Positions 60,703-64,000 of a stretch of 64,000 bases of DNA are shown here, piece by piece (within the stretch, counting starts at the first letter, position 1; each line of letters opens with the position of its first letter). Source of the stretch: Gemmobacter caeni (lineage in GTDB: Bacteria; Pseudomonadota; Alphaproteobacteria; Rhodobacterales; Rhodobacteraceae); contig NZ_QBKP01000019.1 of the NCBI RefSeq assembly GCF_003054195.1, forward strand, positions 1-64,000, read 5' to 3'. The translations under genes and the position numbers were made by a program. The notes under the pieces are model-generated. The model saw only the letters and a program-made list of their open reading frames with translations, did not search any database and was not told where the DNA came from.

Positions 60703-61128
60703 TCACTCCTCGGCCGCTTCCTCGCCTGCGGCTTTCAGCAGGCGTTCGGCCTTCTTGCGCACCAGAACCGACCGCAGGTCGTGCATCGCCAGCAGCAGGG
60801 AGTCGGTCACCTCGTCCAGTTGTGCGTCACTGGCTTTCGATTGCACCCATTGCGTCGTGATGTTCATGTAGTCCACGGCGCGGTGGATGTCGTCGATGTC
60901 GCGGCGTGCCAGCAGGGCGCTGCGCCCGGCCATCCAGTCGCGGATCACCTGCATCTCGGCATCCGAAAGCTTGCGGTCGCCATGCGGCTTCACATTGCCG
61001 TTCTTGATGTTGATGGTGGCGATTTCATCCATGTCGATGCGGCGCTGCCGGTTCTCGGTATCGACCTTGAACACCACGGCGCCGTTTTCGCGGATGCGGA
61101 AATAATAGTCCGGCAGGTCGCCCGCCAT
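60703..61128 (-). CDS. Conserved helical protein of unknown function
   Basis: A 141-residue soluble protein. It begins DLPDYYFRIRENGAVVFKVD with a beta-rich first half and continues with long amphipathic helices (RSALLARRDIDDIHRAVDYM) and a Glu/Ala tail. I do not recognise a family. It starts one base after the stop of the VOC protein gene (61130), so it belongs to the aatA-VOC operon. Confidence 0.65.
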   Translation of the reverse strand: MAGDLPDYYFRIRENGAVVFKVDTENRQRRIDMDEIATINIKNGNVKPHGDRKLSDAEMQVIRDWMAGRSALLARRDIDDIHRAVDYMNITTQWVQSKASDAQLDEVTDSLLLAMHDLRSVLVRKKAERLLKAAGEEAAEE

Positions 61129-61129
61129 G

Positions 61130-61495
61130 TCAGCCCCCATTTCCCATGCAGCGCAGCAGCGAGCCATCCGCATCCACCAGCGCGAACATGCGCGGCGCTT
61201 CGCCGGGCTGGAAGAAGCCGGTCAGCCGCGGGATGGCGCGATGATCACCGGGCAGACCTGCCGCCTGCCATTCGGTGTGCAGCGTGTCCACGTCATCGAC
61301 CCGGATGCAGGCGGAAAACCAGCTTTCGCCGGGGACCAGATCGGGATGCGGAAAGAACTCCAGTTCCAGCACGCCGCGTTTGAGGATCATCCAGCCCTCG
61401 TCCCGCCACTGACGGGTGAACCCCAGCCGCGCATAGAAGGCTTCGGTCGCGCCGAAGTCGCGGCTGGGCAGGTTGGCGGTGATCCGGTCGGCCAT
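61130..61495 (-). CDS. VOC-fold protein (glyoxalase/bleomycin-resistance type)
   Basis: A 121-residue protein with the two beta-alpha-beta-beta-beta modules of the vicinal oxygen chelate fold: ANLPSRDFGATEAFYARLGF at the N-terminus, then FFPHPDLVPGESWF, and a C-terminal MFALVDADGSLLRCMG. Similar in size and layout to bleomycin-binding proteins. It follows aatA after eight bases. The substrate is unknown. Confidence 0.82.
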   Translation of the reverse strand: MADRITANLPSRDFGATEAFYARLGFTRQWRDEGWMILKRGVLELEFFPHPDLVPGESWFSACIRVDDVDTLHTEWQAAGLPGDHRAIPRLTGFFQPGEAPRMFALVDADGSLLRCMGNGG

Positions 61496-61503
61496 GCGGT
61501 TCC

Positions 61504-62769
<1,266 letters not shown>

Positions 62770-62802
62770 CTATCAAGCGCTATCAGAAGAAGGAGAGGCA
62801 AG

Positions 62803-63201
62803 ATGACGGAAACCGATACCCAGGGCTGGTTCAGCGAGGAAACCGCGACCTTCGGCGACCGCGTGACAGGCGCGCGCGAGGGCGCGGGCATGACGCAGGA
62901 CGAGCTTGCCAAACGGCTTGGTGTGAAGCTGAAAACCGTGCAGGCATGGGAAAACGACATGCTGGAGCCGCGCGCCAACCGGCTTCAGATGATGGCGGGG
63001 ATGCTGAATGTCTCGCTGGTCTGGCTGCTGACGGGTGAGGGCGAGGGGCCGGACGGTCCGGCGCCGGAGCGCAGCGCCGCAACCGAAACGCGCCGCGCGC
63101 TGGCCGAACTGGCCCGCATCCGTGCGCAGGCCCTTGCCCTTGCGCGCGATCTCGGCCAGATGGAGCGCAGGATGAAAGCCCTGATGGAAGTGAGCGCCTG
63201 A
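62803..63201 (+). CDS. XRE-family helix-turn-helix protein
   Basis: A 132-residue DNA-binding protein. The Cro/C1-type HTH spans about residues 18-72 (AGMTQDELAKRLGVKLKTVQ, then WENDMLEPRANRLQMMAGML), followed by a linker and an Arg/Ala-rich coiled coil at the C-terminus, probably for dimerisation. ATG 62803 has GGAGAGGC upstream. Its stop overlaps the sdhE start (TGATG). Its target is unknown; the divergent aatA promoter is a candidate. Confidence 0.87.
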   Translation: MTETDTQGWFSEETATFGDRVTGAREGAGMTQDELAKRLGVKLKTVQAWENDMLEPRANRLQMMAGMLNVSLVWLLTGEGEGPDGPAPERSAATETRRALAELARIRAQALALARDLGQMERRMKALMEVSA

Positions 63202-63476
63202 TGAGGGAAACGGCCGAAGCCCGTCTGAAGCGGATGCAGATGCGCAGCTGGCGCCGCGGCACCAAGGAAATGGACCTGGTGCTTGGCCCCTATGCCGAGG
63301 TGCATCTGGCGGCGATGGATGCCGACACGCTGGATCTTTACGACGCGCTTCTGGCCGAGAATGATCAGGATCTGCTGCCCTGGGTTCTGGGGCAGCAACC
63401 CGCGCCGGAGCGTTTTGCCGCGCTGATCGGCCATATCGGTGATTACGCCCGCCGCAGGCTGCAACCAGGCCGCTGA
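63201..63476 (+). CDS. sdhE: Succinate dehydrogenase flavinylation factor
   Basis: A 91-residue SdhE/Sdh5-type protein that helps attach FAD to the succinate dehydrogenase flavoprotein. It has the RxxxRGTKEMDLVLG motif near the N-terminus (RRGTKEMD) and the LYDALLAENDQDLLPWVLG block. Start overlaps the XRE stop. Size and motif are typical. Confidence 0.9.
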   Translation: MRETAEARLKRMQMRSWRRGTKEMDLVLGPYAEVHLAAMDADTLDLYDALLAENDQDLLPWVLGQQPAPERFAALIGHIGDYARRRLQPGR

Positions 63477-63498
63477 GCCACGCCGGCGAAAACGCCTA

Positions 63499-63526
63499 AA
63501 ATTGCGCCGGTTATCCGCGGCAATTT
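63499..63526 (+). promoter_or_regulatory. Inverted repeat between sdhE and the MarR-type gene
   Basis: AAATTGC, 14 bases, GCAATTT: an AT-rich inverted repeat 58 bases before the MarR-type start; could be its own operator or a weak sdhE terminator. Confidence 0.35.
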
Positions 63527-63584
63527 ACGCGATCTTTCCTTTTTCTGCCGAATCTCCACCCAGATCAGACAGGTGGAGACAGGG

Positions 63585-64000
63585 ATGACGGTTCATCAAC
63601 AGGTGCTGGACGGCTCGCATCGGGCCTTCATGCTGGGCTATCTGGAAAACCTTGCGCTGATCGAACGGCTTCACCGCCTGCTGCTGGATGTGGTGAAGGA
63701 TGAATTCGAACGGCTGGGGATACTGGAAATCAACCCGGTGCAGGCTTTGCTGCTGTTCAACATCGGCGACAACGAGGTGACGGCGGGTGAGCTGAAATCG
63801 CGCGGCTATTATCAGGGGTCGAACGTCAGCTACAATCTGAAGAAGCTGGTGGAACTGGGGTACATGCACCACCAGAGGTCGGAAATCGACCGCCGCTCGG
63901 TGCGGGTGCGACTGACCGAAAAGGGGCGGCGTGTGCGTGGCCAATTGCATGACCTGTTCTCGCGCCATGCCGAGGGTCTGGAAAAACGCGGTGTGCTCAG
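63585..64000 (+). CDS. MarR-family winged-helix regulator (runs past window end)
   Basis: The first 138 residues are visible. A helical N-terminus (MLGYLENLALIERLHRLLLD) is followed by the winged helix (INPVQALLLFNIGDNEVTAG, then YQGSNVSYNLKKLVELGYM, then IDRRSVRVRLTEKG). The sequence resembles the PetP/LdtR group of alphaproteobacterial MarR proteins. ATG 63585 has GGAGACAGGG upstream. No stop occurs before position 64000. Confidence 0.85.
   Translation, partial: MTVHQQVLDGSHRAFMLGYLENLALIERLHRLLLDVVKDEFERLGILEINPVQALLLFNIGDNEVTAGELKSRGYYQGSNVSYNLKKLVELGYMHHQRSEIDRRSVRVRLTEKGRRVRGQLHDLFSRHAEGLEKRGVL

Overview
The window looks like the chromosome of an alphaproteobacterium of the Rhodobacterales (Rhodobacter/Paracoccus-like). 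Evidence: very GC-rich coding sequence, a Rhodobacter-type gene transfer agent (GTA) remnant next to cysE, an E1-beta pyruvate dehydrogenase subunit carrying its own lipoyl domain, a B12-dependent class II ribonucleotide reductase, a complete-looking aerobic (cob) corrin ring pathway, and candidate CtrA, Zur and FnrL sites. No rRNA, tRNA, CRISPR array or complete insertion sequence was seen.

Left end (1-8.3 kb): a broken mosaic. A truncated ABC permease (to 1276) abuts a visibly lower-GC antisense segment (about 1277-4180). That segment encodes a restriction-nuclease-like domain followed by a STAND-type P-loop NTPase in the same frame, split by one amber codon and cut off at its C-terminus. 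Next come an unrecognised fragment fused in frame to the last codons of a GTA terminase, an intact GTA portal gene, a truncated small GTA head gene, and the C-terminal half of the GTA host-specificity protein. The GTA middle (protease, capsid, tail genes) is missing. Either this is a decayed GTA with nested rearrangements, or the assembly is chimeric here.

8.3-28 kb: housekeeping genes with secreted-protein genes between them: cysE, pdhC-pdhB-pdhA, an FtsB-like protein, three RTX calcium-binding proteins interleaved with pgk and two overlapping cyclophilins, tyrS, anmK, rarD, a cupin, an RluE-like pseudouridine synthase, zinT behind a perfect Zur-like palindrome, eno and two EamA permeases.

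28-49.9 kb: a B12 block. nrdJ, which needs adenosylcobalamin, has DnaA-like boxes and a palindrome upstream. It is followed by cobA-B-M-E-L (minus), cobK (plus) and the long minus operon DUF1636-cobW-cobN-cobG-cobH-cobI-cobJ. That operon is led by a cobalamin riboswitch and a hairpin that can hide the first Shine-Dalgarno. cobO, cobQ, a second CobW-like GTPase and a DUF1345 membrane protein lie on the plus strand. Several copies of a dispersed palindromic repeat lie in this block, one of them inside the coding sequence of cobG.

49.9-64 kb: parE, a glutathione transferase, a LuxR-type regulator fused to an alpha/beta-hydrolase fold that has lost its nucleophile and histidine, ppk2 behind an FnrL-like box, a methyltransferase, a DUF1007/NicO metal transport pair, a MATE exporter, one low-GC orphan gene, an aspartate aminotransferase operon, an XRE regulator with sdhE, and a MarR-family gene cut by the window edge.

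Functionally, cobalt transport (NicO, possibly CobW proteins), corrin synthesis, B12 sensing (riboswitch) and B12 use (NrdJ) lie within about 30 kb.
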